From NCBI GenBank assembly GCA_026874595.1, contig CM049319.1, positions 1,557,501-1,621,500 on the forward strand: DNA of 64,000 nt, read 5' to 3'. The notes beneath the pieces are model-generated. The model ran no database searches. It saw only the letters and a program-made list of their open reading frames with translations, and was not told where the DNA came from. The stretch comes from Sipunculus nudus (taxonomy: Eukaryota > Annelida > Sipuncula > Golfingiida > Sipunculidae). Of this stretch, positions 1 to 13,945 are shown one piece after another (the stretch's first letter is position 1; each line of letters opens with the position of its first letter). Made by a program: the position numbers and the translations under genes.

Positions 1-3000
1 GTACTTACAGGGAGGGAGGGTACAACAGGCCTTCATCAGTATATAAGGTACTTATAGGGAGGGAGGGTACAACAGGCCTTCATCAGGATATATGGTACTT
101 ATAGGGAGGGAGGGTACAACAGGCCTTCATTAGTATATAAGGTACTTATAGGGAGGGAGGGTACAACAGGCCTTCATCAGGATATATGGTACTTATAGGG
201 AGGGAGGGTACAACAGGCCTTCATTAGTATATAATGTACTTATAGTGAGGGAGGGTACAACAGGCCTTCATCAGTATATAAGGTACTTATAGTGAGGGAG
301 GGTACAACAGGCCTTCATTAGTATATAAGGTACTTATTGGGAGGGAGGGTACAACAGGCCTTCATTAGTATATAAGGTACTTATAGTAAGGGAGGGTACA
401 ACAGGCCTTCATTAGTATATAAGGTACTAATAGGGAGGGAGGGTACAACAGGCCTTCATTAGTATATAAGGTACTTATTGGGAGGGAGGGTACAACAGGC
501 CTTCATTAGTATATATGGTACTTATAGGGAGGGAGGGTACAACAGGCCTTCATTAGTATATATGGTACTTATAGGGAGGGAAGGTACAACAGGCCTTCAT
601 TAGTATATATGGTACTTATAGGGAGGGAGGGTACAACAGGCCTTCATTAGTATATATGGTACTTAGAGGGAGGGAGGGTACAACAGGCCTTCATTAGTAT
701 ATAGGTACTTATAGGGAGGGAGGGTACAACAGGCCTTCATTAGTATATATGGTACTTATAGGGAGGGAGGGTACAACAGGCCTTCATTAGTATATATGGT
801 ACTTATAGGGAGGGAGGGTACAACAGACCTTCATTAGTATATATGGTACTTATAGGGAGGGAGGGTACAACAGGCCTTCATTAGTATATATGGTACTTAT
901 AGGGAGGGAGGGTACAACAGGCCTTCATTAGTATATAAGGTACTTATAGGGAGGGAGGGTACAACAGACCTTCATTAGTATATAAGGTACTTATAGTGAG
1001 GGAGGGTACAACAGGCCTTCATTAGTATATATGGTACTTAAAGGGAGGGAGGGTACAACAGGCCTTCATTAGTATATAAGGTACTTATAGGGAGGGAGGG
1101 TACAACAGGCCTTCATAAGTAAATATGGTACTTATATGGGGGGAAAGTACAACAGGCCTTCATTAGTATATAAGGTACTTATAGGGAGGGAGGGTACAAC
1201 AGGCCTTCATTAGTATATAAGGTACTTTTAGTGAGGGAGGGAACAACAGGCCTTCATTAGTATATAAGGTACTTATAGTGAGGGAAGGTACAACAGGCCT
1301 TCATTAGTATATAAGGTACTTATAGTGAGGGAGGGTACAACAGGCCTTCATCAGTATATAAGGTACTTATAGGGAGGGAGGGTACAACAGGCCTTCATCA
1401 GGATATAAGATACTTATAGGGAGGGAGGGTACAACAGGCCTTCATTAGGATATATGGTACTTATAGTGAGGGAGGGTACAACAGGCCTTCATTAGTATAT
1501 AAGGTACTTATAGTGAGGGAGGGTACAACAGGCCTTCATTAGTATATAAGGTACTTATAGGGAGAGAGGGTACAACAGGCCTTCATTAGTATATGAGGTA
1601 CTTATAGTGAGGGAGGGTACAACAGGCCTTCATCAGTATATAAGGTACTTATAGGGAGGGAGGGTACAACAGGCCTTCATCAGGATATAAGATACTTATA
1701 GGGAGGGAGGGTACAACAGGCCTTCATCAGGATATATGGTACTTGTAGTGAGGGAGGGTACAACAGGCCTTCATTAGTATATAAGGTACTTATAGTGAGG
1801 GAAGGTACAACAGGCCTTCATTAGTATATAAGGTACTTATAGTGAGGGAGGGTACAACAGGCCTTCATCAGTATATAAGGTACCTATAGGGAGGGAGGGT
1901 ACAACAGGCCTTCATCAGGATATATGGTACTTATAAGGAGGGAGGGTACAACAGGCCTTCATCAGTATATAAGGTACTTATAGAGAGGGAGGGTACAATA
2001 GGCCTTCATTAGTATATGGTACTTAAAGGGAGGGAGGGTACAACAGGCCTTCATCAGGATATATGGTACTTATAGTGAGGGAGGGTACAACAGGCCTTCA
2101 TTAGTATATAAGGTACTTATAGGGAGGGAGGGTACAACAGGCCTTCATCAGGATATATGGTACTTATAGGGAGGGAGGGTACAACAGGCCTTCATTAGTA
2201 TATAAGGTACTTATAGGGAGGGAGGGTACAACAGGCCTTCATCAGTATATAAGGTACTTATAGTGAGGGAGGGTACAACAGGCCTTCATCAGTATATAAG
2301 GTACTTATAGAGAGGGAGGGTACAACAGGCCTTCATTAGTATATGGTACTTAAAGGGAGGGAGGGTACAACAGGCCTTCATCAGGATATATGGTACTTAT
2401 AGTGAGGGAGGGTACAACAGGCCTTCATTAGTATATAAGGTACTTATAGGGAGGGAGGGTACAACAGGCCTTCATCAGGATATATGGTACTTATAGGGAG
2501 GGAGGGTACAACAGGCCTTCATTAGTATATAAGGTACTTATAGGGAGGGAGGGTACAACAGGCCTTCATCAGTATATAAGGTACCTATAGTGAGGGAGGG
2601 TACAACAGGCCTTCATTAGTATATAAGGTACTTATAGGGAGGGAGGGTACAACAGGCCTTCATTAGTATATAAGGTACTTATAGGGAGGGAGGGTACAAC
2701 AGGCCTTCATCAGGATATATGGTACTTATAGGGAGGGAGGGTACAACAGGCATTCATTAGTATATAAGGTACTTATAGTGAGGGAGGGTACAACAGGCCT
2801 TCATCAGGATATATGGTACTTATAGTGAGAGAGGGTACAACAGGCCTTCATTAGTATATAAGGTACTTATAGGGAGGGAGGGTACAACAGGCCTTCATCA
2901 GGATATATGGTACTTATAGGGAGGGAGGGTACAACAGGCCTTCATTAGTATATAAGGTACTTATAGGGAGGGAGGGTACAACAGGCCTTCATCAGGATAT

Positions 3001-6000
3001 ATGGTACTTATAGGGAGGGAGGGTACAACAGGCCTTCATCAGGATATATGGTACTTATAGGGAGGGAGGGTACAACAGGCCTTCATTAGTATATAAGGTG
3101 CTTATAGTGAGGGAGGGTACAACAGGCCTTCATTAGTATATAAGGTACTTATAGGGAGGGAGGATACAACAGGCCTTCATCAGGATATATGGTACTTATA
3201 AGGAGGGAGGGTACAACAGGCCTTCATTAGTATATAAGGTACTTATAGGGAGGGAGGGTACAACAGGACTTCATTAGTATATGGTACTTATAGTGAGGGA
3301 GGGTACAACAGGCCTTCATTAGTATATAAGGTACTTATAGTGAGGGAAGGTACAACAGGCCTTCATTAGTATATAAGGTACTTATAGTGAGGGAGGGTAC
3401 AACAGGCCTTCATCAGTATATAAGGTACTTATAGGGAGGGAGGGTACAACAGGCCTTAATCAGGATATAAGATACTTATAGGGAGGGAGGGTACAACAGG
3501 CCTTCATCAGGATATATGGTACTTATAGTGAGGGAGGGTACAACAAGCCTTCATTAGTATATAAGGTACTTATAGTGAGGGAGGATACAACGGGCCTTCA
3601 TTAGTATATAAGGTACTTATAGGGAGGGAGGGTACAACAGGCCTTCATTAGTATATAAGGTACTTATAGTGAGGGAGGGTACAACAGGCCTTCATTAGTA
3701 TATAAGGTACTTATAGTAAGGGAGGGTACAACAGGCCTTCATTAGTATATAAGGTACTTATAGGGAGGGAGGGTACAACAGGCCTTCATTAGTATATAAG
3801 GTACTTATAGTGAGGGAGGGAACAACAGGCCTTCATTAGTATATAAGGTACTTATAGTGAGGGAGGGTACAACAGGCCTTCATTAGTATATATGGTACTT
3901 ATAGGGAGGGAGGGTACAACAGGCCTTCATTAGTATATAAGGTACTTATAGGGAGGGAGGGTACAACAGGCCTTCATTAGTATATAAGGTACTTATAGTG
4001 AGGGAGGGTACAACAGGCCTTCATTAGTATATATGGTACTTATAGGGAGGGAGGGTACAACAGGCCTTCATCAGGATATAAGAAACTTATAGGGAGGGAA
4101 GGTACAACAGGCCTTCATTAGTATATAAGGTACTTATAGTGAGGGAGGGTACAACAGGCCATCATTAGTATATATGGTACTTATAGGGAGGGAGGGTACA
4201 ACAGGCCTTCATTAGTATATAAGGTACTTATAGGGAGGGAGGGTACAACAGGCCTTCATTAGTATATAAGGTACTTATAGGGAGGGAGGGTACAACAGGC
4301 CTTCATTAGTATATAAGGTACTTATAGGGAGGGAGGGTACAACAGGCCTTCATTAGTATATAAGGTACTTATAGTAAGGGAGGGTACAACAGGCCTTCAT
4401 TAGTATATAAGGTACTTATAGGGAGGGAGGGTACAACAGGCCTTCATTAGTATATAAGGTACTTATAGTGAGGGAGGGAACAACAGGCCTTCATTAGAAT
4501 ATAAGGTACTTATAGTGAGGGAGGGTACAACAGGCCTTCATTAGTATATATGGTACTGATAGGGAGGGAGGGTACAACAGGCCTTCATTAGTATATAAGG
4601 TACTTATAGGGAGGGAGGGTACAACAGGCCTTCATTAGTATATAAGTTAATTATAGGGAGGGAGGGTACAACAGGCCTTCAATAGTATATAAGGTACTTA
4701 TAGTAAGGGAGGGTACAGCAGGCCTTCATTAGTATATAAGGTACTTATAGGGAGGGAGGGTACAACAGGCCTTCATTAGTATATATGGTACTTATAGTGA
4801 GGGAGGGAACAACAGGCCTTCATTAGTATATAAGGTACTTATAGTGAGGGAGGGTACAACAGGCCTTCATTAGTATATATGGTACTTATAGGGAGGGAGG
4901 GTACAACAGGCCTTCATTAGTATATAAGGTACTTATAGGGAGGGAGGGTACAACAGGCCTTCATTAGTATATAAGGTACTTATAGTGAGGGAGGGTACAA
5001 CAGGCCTTCATTAGTATATATGGTACTTATAGGGAGGGAGGGTACAACAGGCCTTCATTAGTATATAAGGTACTTATAGTGAGGGAGGGTACAACAGGCC
5101 TTCATTAGTATATAAGGTACTTATAGTGAGGGAGGGTACAACAGGCCTTCATTAGTATATATGGTACTTATAGGGAGGGAGGGTACAACAGGCCTTCATT
5201 AGTATATAAGGTACTTATAGGGAGGGAGGGTACAACAGGCCTTCATTAGTATATAAGGTACTTATAGGGAGGGAGGGTACAACAGGCCTTCATTAGTATA
5301 TAAGGTACTTATAGGGAGGGAGGGTACAACAGGCCTTCATTAGTATATAAGGTACTTATAGTAAGGGAGGGTACAACAGGCCTTCATTAGTATATAAGGT
5401 ACTTATAGGGAGGGAGGGTACAACAGGCCTTCATTAGTATATAAGGTACTTATAGTGAGGGAGGGAACAACAGGCCTTCATTAGTATATAAGGTACTTAT
5501 AGTGAGGGAGGGTACAACAGGCCTTCATTAGTATATATGGTACTTATAGGGAGGGAGGGTACAACAGGCCTTCATTAGTATATAAGGTACTTATAGGGAG
5601 GGAGGGTACAACAGGCCTTCATTAGTATATAAGGTACTTATAGTGAGGGAGGGTACAACAGGCCTTCATTAGTATATATGGTACTTATAGGGAGGGAGGG
5701 TACAACAGGCCTTCATTAGTATATAAGGTACTTATAGTGAGGGAGGGTTAAACAGGCCTTCATTAGTATATATGGTACTTATAGGGAGGGAGGGTACAAC
5801 AGGCCTTCATTAGTATATAAGGTACTTATAGGGAGGGAGGGTACAACAGGCCTTCATTAGTATATAAGGTACTTATAGGGAGGGAGGGTACAACAGGCCT
5901 TCATTAGTATATATGGTACTTATAGGGAGGGAGGGTACAACAGGCCTTCATTAGTATATAAGGTACTTATAGGGAGGGAGGGTACAACAGGCCTTCATTA

Positions 6001-9000
6001 GTATATATGGTACTTATAGGGAGGGAAGGTACAACAGGCCTTCATTAGTATATAAGGTACTTATAGGGAGGGAGGGTACAACAGGCCTTCATTAGTATAT
6101 AAGGTACTTATAGTGAGGGAGGGAACAACAGGCCTTCATTAGTATATAAGGTACTTATAGTGAGGGAAGGTACAACAGGCCTTCATTAGTATATAAGGTA
6201 CTTATAGTGAGGGAGGGTACAACAGGCCTTCATCAGTATATAAGGTACTTATAGGGAGGGAGGTTACAACAGGCCTTCATCAGGATATAAGATACTTATA
6301 GGGAGGGAGGGTACAACAGGCCTTCATCAGGATATATGGTACTTATAGTGAGGGAGGGTACAACAGGTCTTCATTAGTATATAAGGTACTTATAGTGAGG
6401 GAGGGTACAACAGGCCTTCATTAGTATATAAGGTACTTATAGTGAGGGAGGGTACAACAGGCCTTCATTAGTATATATGGTACTTAAAGGGAGGGAGGGT
6501 ACAACAGGCCTTCATTAGTATATAAGGTACTTATAGGGAGGGAGGGTACAACAGGCCTTCATAAGTATATATGGTACTTATAGGGAGGGAAGGTACAACA
6601 GGCCTTCATTAGTATATAAGGTACTTATAGGGAGGGAGGGTACAACAGGCCTTCATTAGTATATAAGGTACTTATAGTGAGGGAGGGAACAACAGGCCTT
6701 CATTAGTATATAAGGTACTTATAGTGAGGGAAGGTACAACAGGCCTTCATTAGTATATAAGGTACTTATAGTGAGGGAGGGTACAACAGGCCTTCATCAG
6801 TATATAAGGTACTTATAGGGAGGGAGGGTACAACAGGCCTTCATCAGGATATAAGATACTTATAGGGAGGGAGGGTACAACAGGCCTTCATTAGGATATA
6901 TGGTACTTATAGTGAGGGAGGGTACAACAGGCCTTCATCAGGATATATGGTACTTGTAGTGAGGGAGGGTACAACAGGCCTTCATTAGTATATAAGGTAC
7001 TTATAGTGAGGGAAGGTACAACAGGCCTTCATTAGTATATATGGTACTTATAGTGAGGGAGGGTACAACAGGCCTTCATCAGTATATAAGGTACCTATAG
7101 GGAGGGAGGGTACAACAGGCCTTCATCAGGATATATGGTACTTATAAGGAGGGAGGGTACAACAGGCCTTCATCAGTATATAAGGTACTTATAGAGAGGG
7201 AGGGTACAATAGGCCTTCATTAGTATATGGTACTTAAAGGGAGGGAGGGTACAACAGGCCTTCATCAGGATATATGGTACTTATAGTGAGGGAGGGTACA
7301 ACAGGCCTTCATTAGTATATAAGGTACTTATAGGGAGGGAGGGTACAACAGGCCTTCATCAGGATATATGGTACTTATAGGGAGGGAGGGTACAACAGGC
7401 CTTCATTAGTATATAAGGTACTTATAGGGAGGGAGGGTACAACAGGCCTTCATCAGTATATAAGGTACTTATAGTGAGGGAGGGTACAACAGGCCTTCAT
7501 CAGTATATAAGGTACTTATAGAGAGGGAGGGTACAACAGGCCTTCATTAGTATATGGTACTTAAAGGGAGGGAGGGTACAACAGGCCTTCATCAGGATAT
7601 ATGGTACTTATAGTGAGGGAGGGTACAACAGGCCTTCATTAGTATATAAGGTACTTATAGGGAGGGAGGGTACAACAGGCCTTCATCAGGATATATGGTA
7701 CTTATAGGGAGGGAGGGTACAACAGGCCTTCATCAGGATATATGGTACTTATAGGGAGGGAGGGTACAACAGGCCTTCATTAGTATATAAGGTGCTTATA
7801 GTGAGGGAGGGTACAACAGGCCTTCATTAGTATATAAGGTACTTATAGGGAGGGAGGATACAACAGGCCTTCATCAGGATATATGGTACTTATAAGGAGG
7901 GAGGGTACAACAGGCCTTCATTAGTATATAAGGTACTTATAGGGAGGGAGGGTACAACAGGACTTCATTAGTATATGGTACTTATAGTGAGGGAGGGTAC
8001 AACAGGCCTTCATTAGTATATAAGGTACTTATAGTGAGGGAAGGTACAACAGGCCTTCATTAGTATATAAGGTACTTATAGTGAGGGAGGGTACAACAGG
8101 CCTTCATCAGTATATAAGGTACTTATAGGGAGGGAGGGTACAACAGGCCTTAATCAGGATATAAGATACTTATAGGGAGGGAGGGTACAACAGGCCTTCA
8201 TCAGGATATATGGTACTTATAGTGAGGGAGGGTACAACAAGCCTTCATTAGTATATAAGGTACTTATAGTGAGGGAGGGTACAACAGGCCTTCATTAGTA
8301 TATAAGGTACTTATAGTGAGGGAGGGTACAACAGGCCTTCATTAGTATATATGGTATTTATAGGGAGGGAGGGTACAACAGGCCTTCATTAGTATATAAG
8401 GTACTTATAGGGAGGGAGGGTACAACAGGCCTTCATTAGTATATAAGGTACTTATAGGGAGGGAGGGTACAACAGGCCTTCATTAGTATATAAGGTACTT
8501 ATAGGGAGGGAGGGTACAACAGGCCTTCATTAGTATATAAGGTACTTATAGTAAGGGAGGGTACAACAGGCCTTCATTAGTATATAAGGTACTTATAGGG
8601 AGGGAGGGTACAACAGGCCTTCATTAGTATATAAGGTACTTATAGTGAGGGAGGGAACAACAGGCCTTCATTAGTATATAAGGTACTTATAGTGAGGGAG
8701 GGTACAACAGGCCTTCATTAGTATATATGGTACTTATAGGGAGGGAGGGTACAACAGGCCTTCATTAGTATATAAGGTACTTATAGTGAGGGAGGGTACA
8801 ACAGGCCTTCATTAGTATATATGGTACTTATAGGGAGGGAGGGTACAACAGGCCTTCATTAGTATATAAGGTACTTATAGTGAGGGAGGGTTAAACAGGC
8901 CTTCATTAGTATATATGGTACTTATAGGGAGGGAGGGTACAACAGGCCTTCATTAGTATATAAGGTACTTATAGGGAGGGAGGGTACAACAGGCCTTCAT

Positions 9001-12000
9001 TAGTATATAAGGTACTTATAGGGAGGGAGGGTACAACAGGCCTTCATTAGTATATATGGTACTTATAGGGAGGGAGGGTACAACAGGCCTTCATTAGTAT
9101 ATAAGGTACTTATAGGGAGGGAGGGTACAACAGGCCTTCATTAGTATATATGGTACTTATAGGGAGGGAAGGTACAACAGGCCTTCATTAGTATATAAGG
9201 TACTTATAGGGAGGGAGGGTACAACAGGCCTTCATTAGTATATAAGGTACTTATAGTGAGGGAGGGAACAACAGGCCTTCATTAGTATATAAGGTACTTA
9301 TAGTGAGGGAAGGTACAACAGGCCTTCATTAGTATATAAGGTACTTATAGTGAGGGAGGGTACAACAGGCCTTCATCAGTATATAAGGTACTTATAGGGA
9401 GGGAGGTTACAACAGGCCTTCATCAGGATATAAGATACTTATAGGGAGGGAGGGTACAACAGGCCTTCATCAGGATATATGGTACTTATAGTGAGGGAGG
9501 GTACAACAGGTCTTCATTAGTATATAAGGTACTTATAGTGAGGGAGGGTACAACAGGCCTTCATTAGTATATAAGGTACTTATAGGGAGGGAGGGTACAA
9601 CAGGCCTTCATTAGTATATAAGGTACTTATAGTGAGGGAGGGTACAACAGGCCTTCATCAGTATATAAGGTACTTATAGGGAGGGAGGGTACAACAGGCC
9701 TTCATCAGGATATAAGATACTTATAGGGAGGGAGGGTACAACAGGCCTTCATCAGGATATATGGTACTTGTAGTGAGGGAGGGTACAACAGGCCTTCATT
9801 AGTATATAAGGTACTTATAGTGAGGGAAGGTACAACAGGCCTTCATTAGTATATAAGGTACTTATAGTGAGGGAGGGTACAACAGGCCTTCATCAGTATA
9901 TAAGGTACTTATAGGGAGGGAGGGTACAACAGGCCTTCATTAGTATATATGGTACTTATAGGGAGGGAGGGTACAACAGGCCTTCATTAGTATATAAGGT
10001 ACTTATAGGGAGGGAGGGTACAACATGCCTTCATTAGTATATAAGGTACTTATAGGGAGGGAGGGTACAACAGGCCTTCATTAGTATATAAGGTACTTAT
10101 AGTAAGGGAGGGTACAACAGGCCTTCATTAGTATATAAGGTACTTATAGGGAGGGAGGGTACAACAGGCCTTCATTAGTATATAAGGTACTTATAGTGAG
10201 GGAGGGAACAACAGGCCTTCATTAGTATATAAGGTACTTATAGTGAGGGAGGGTACAACAGGCCTTCATTAGTATATATGGTACTTATAGGGAGGGAGGG
10301 TACAACAGGCCTTCATTAGTATATAAGGTACTTATAGGGAGGGAGGGTACAACAGGCCTTCATTAGTATATAAGGTACTTAAAGTGAGGGAGGGTACAAC
10401 AGGCCTTCATTAGTATATATGGTACTTATAGGGAGGGAGGGTACAACAGGCCTTCATTAGTATATAAGGTACTTATAGTGAGGGAGGGTTAAACAGGCCT
10501 TCATTAGTATATATGGTACTTATAGGGAGGGAGGGTACAACAGGCCTTCATTAGTATATAAGGTACTTATAGGGAGGGAGGGTACAACAGGCCTTCATTA
10601 GTATATAAGGTACTTATAGGGAGGGAGGGTACAACAGGCCTTCATTAGTATATATGGTACTTATAGGGAGGGAGGGTACAACAGGCCTTCATTAGTATAT
10701 AAGGTACTTATAGGGAGGGAGGGTACAACAGGCCTTCATTAGTATATATGGTACTTATAGGGAGGGAAGGTACAACAGGCCTTCATTAGTATATAAGGTA
10801 CTTATAGGGAGGGAGGGTACAACAGGCCTTCATTAGTATATAAGGTACTTATAGTGAGGGAGGGAACAACAGGCCTTCATTAGTATATAAGGTACTTATA
10901 GTGAGGGAAGGTACAACAGGCCTTCATTAGTATATAAGGTACTTATAGTGAGGGAGGGTACAACAGGCCTTCATCAGTATATAAGGTACTTATAGGGAGG
11001 GAGGTTACAACAGGCCTTCATCAGGATATAAGATACTTATAGGGAGGGAGGGTACAACAGGCCTTCATCAGGATATATGGTACTTATAGTGAGGGAGGGT
11101 ACAACAGGCCTTCATTAGTATATAAGGTACTTATAGTGAGGGAGGGTACAACAGGCCTTCATTAGTATATAAGGTACTTATAGGGAGGGAGGGTACAACA
11201 GGCCTTCATTAGTATATAAGGTACTTATAGTGAGGGAGGGTACAACAGGCCTTCATCAGTATATAAGGTACTTATAGGGAGGGAGGGTACAACAGGCCTT
11301 CATCAGGATATAAGATACTTATAGGGAGGGAGGGTACAACAGGCCTTCATCAGGATATATGGTACTTGTAGTGAGGGAGGGTACAACAGGCCTTCATTAG
11401 TATATAAGGTACTTATAGTGAGGGAAGGTACAACAGGCCTTCATTAGTATATAAGGTACTTATAGTGAGGGAGGGTACAACAGGCCTTCATCAGTATATA
11501 AGGTACTTATAGGGAGGGAGGGTACAACAGGCCTTCATCAGGATATATGGTACTTATAGGGAGGGAGGGTACAACAGGCCTTCATCAGTATATAAGGTAC
11601 TTATAGAGAGGGAGGGTACAACAGGCCTTCATTAGTATATGGTACTTAAAGGGAGGGAGGGTACAACAGGCCTTCATCAGGATATATGGTATTTATAGGG
11701 AGGGAAGGTTCAACAGGCCTTCATCAGGATATAAGATACTTATAGGGAGGGAGGGTACAACAGGCCTTCATCAGGATATAAGATACTTATAGGGAGGGAA
11801 GGTACAACAGGCCTTCATTAGTATATGGTACTTATAGGGAGGGAAGGTACAACAGGCCTTCATTAGTATATGGTACTTATAGGGAGGGAAGGTACAACAG
11901 GCCTTCATTAGTATATGGTACTTATAGGGAGGGAAGGTACAACAGTCCTTCATTAGTATATGGTACTTATAGGGAGGGACGGTACAACAGGCCTTCATTA

Positions 12001-13686
12001 GTATATGGTACTTATAGGGAGGGAAGGTACAACAGGCCTTCATTAGTATATAAGGTACTTATAGAGAGGGAGGGTACAACAGGCCTTCATTAGTATATGG
12101 TACTTAAAGGGAGGGAGGGTACAACAGGCCTTCATCAGGATATATGGTACTTATAGGGAGGGAAGGTACAACAGGCCTTCATTAGTATATGGTACTTATA
12201 GGGAGGGAGGGTACAACAGGCCTTCATTAGTATATAAGGTACTTATAGTGAGGGAGGATACAACACGCCTTCATCAGGATATAAGATACTTATAGGGAGG
12301 GAAGGTACAACAGGCCTTCATTAGTATATATGGTACTTATAGGGAGGGAGGGTACAACAGGCCTTCAATAGTATATGGTACTTATAGTGAGGGAGGGTAC
12401 AACAGGCCTTCACTAGTATATATGGTACTTATAGGGAGGGAGGGTACAACAGGCCTTCATTAGTATATATGGTACTTATAGGAAGGGAGGGTACAACAGG
12501 CCTTCATTAGTATATGGTACTTATAGGGAGGGAGGGTACAACAGGCCTTCATCAGGATATAAGATACTTATAGGGAGGGAAGGTACAACAGGCCTTCATT
12601 AGTATATATGGTACTTATAGGGAGGGAGGGTACAACAGGCCTTCAACAGGATATATGGTACTTATAGGGAGGGAGGGTACAACAGGCCTTCATCAGGATA
12701 TAAGGTACTTATAGGGAGGGAGGGTACAACAGGCCTTCATCAGGATATATGGTACTTATAGGGAGGGAGGGTTAAACAGGCCTTCATCAGGATATAAGGT
12801 ACTTATATGGAGGGAGGGTACAACAGGCCTTCATCAAGATATATGGTACTTATAGGAAGGGAGGGTAAAACAGGCCTTCATTAGTATATGGTACTTATAG
12901 GGAGGGAGGGTACAACAGGCCTTCATTAGTATATAAGGTACTTATAGGGAGGGAGGGTACAACAGGCCTTCATCGGGATATATGGTACTTATAGGGAGGG
13001 AGGGTACAACAGGCCTTCATCAAGATATATGGTACTTATAGAGAGGGAGGGTACAACAGGCCTTCAATAATACATGGTACTTATAGTGAGGGAGGGTACA
13101 ACAGGCCTTCATTAGTATGTAAGGTACTTATAGGGAGGGAGGGTACAACAGGCCTTCATCAGGATATATGGTACTTATAGGGAGGGAGGGTACAACAGGC
13201 CTTCATTAGTATATATTGTACTTATAGGGAGGGAGGGTACAACAGGCCTTCATTGGTATATATGGTACTTATAGGGAGGGAGGGTACAAAAGGCCTTCAT
13301 CAGGATATATGGTACTTATAGGGAGGGAGGGTACAACAGGCCTTCATCAGGATATATGGTACTTATAAAGAGGGAGGGTACAACAGGCCTTCAATAATAT
13401 ATGGTACTTATAGTGAGGGAGGGTACAACAGGCCTTCATTAGTATGTAAGGTACTTATAGGGAGGGAGGGTACAACAGGCCTTCATTAGTATATATGGTA
13501 CTTATAGGGAGGGAGGGTACAACAGGCCTTCATTAGTATATATGGTACTTATAGGGAGGGAAGGTACAACAGGCCTTCATTAGTATATATGGTACCTACG
13601 GAGGGAGGGTGCAACAGGCTTTTATTTGTATATGGAACTTATAGGGAGGGAGGGTACAACAGGACTTCATTAGTATATGGTACTGG
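1..13686. repeat. 47-bp satellite array (about 290 tandem units)
   Basis: A continuous head-to-tail array begins before the window and ends near 13686. The common unit is 47 bp: GTACTTATAGGGAGGGAGGG, then TACAACAGGCCTTCATTAGT, then ATATAAG. Units vary at a few positions: GGGAGGG or GTGAGGG, TTAG or TCAG, ATATAAG or ATATATG, and a 45-bp form with ATATG. Each unit carries the G-run block GGGAGGGAGGG on the + strand and an AGGCCT palindrome. Rare variants recur at fixed long distances, which shows higher-order duplication (see findings). Units become more diverged and shorter after about 11650, as expected at an array edge. No coding role is apparent. Confidence 0.98.
11771..12040. repeat. 45-bp subfamily block inside the satellite
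   Basis: Six consecutive units here are 45 bp instead of 47 (ATATGG replaces ATATAAGG or ATATATGG) and carry GGGAAGG in place of GGGAGGG. Because 45 is divisible by three, the minus strand stays open and would read a 15-residue repeat (MKACCTFPPYKYHIL). This is most simply a consequence of the local unit length, not a gene: there is no start context, splice signal or homologous protein feature. Confidence 0.9.
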
Positions 13687-13945
13687 TGGCAAAGAAAGCA
13701 CAAAGGATTTGAAATCACAAAAGAAACCACCCTAGATGGGGAAGAAACATTTTTATTCGATAAACTTGATAAAGAAAATAATTCAGGGCTTATAATCTTA
13801 AGTGTTAGTGTCAATTTTATATAAAAATGTTCAACCCGCATTGATTCGTGCATACACGTATTAGCACTCGACACATATTTGTCACACTGTTAATTTGAAA
13901 TACATACTTGATTTTAATAACATCTGTATCATGTGTTACTTTCAG
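13687..13945 (+). other. Satellite edge to splice acceptor of the glycosyltransferase gene
   Basis: Only about 260 bp separate the last satellite unit from the acceptor (TTACTTTCAG, ending 13945). No TATA box or plausible first exon with a donor is visible in this gap, so the first exon should lie further left, beyond or within the satellite. That would put the array in the 5' intron. Alternatively, transcription starts in this gap and the acceptor is unused. Confidence 0.4.

Noticed and set aside
11771-12043. Open frame encoding a 15-residue repeat protein within the satellite
   Set aside because: It exists only because six adjacent units are 45 bp. Neighbouring 47-bp units break it, and there is no promoter, splice or composition signal of a gene.
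1-13686. CRISPR-like array
   Set aside because: Units are contiguous with no unique spacers, in a eukaryotic context. It is an ordinary satellite.
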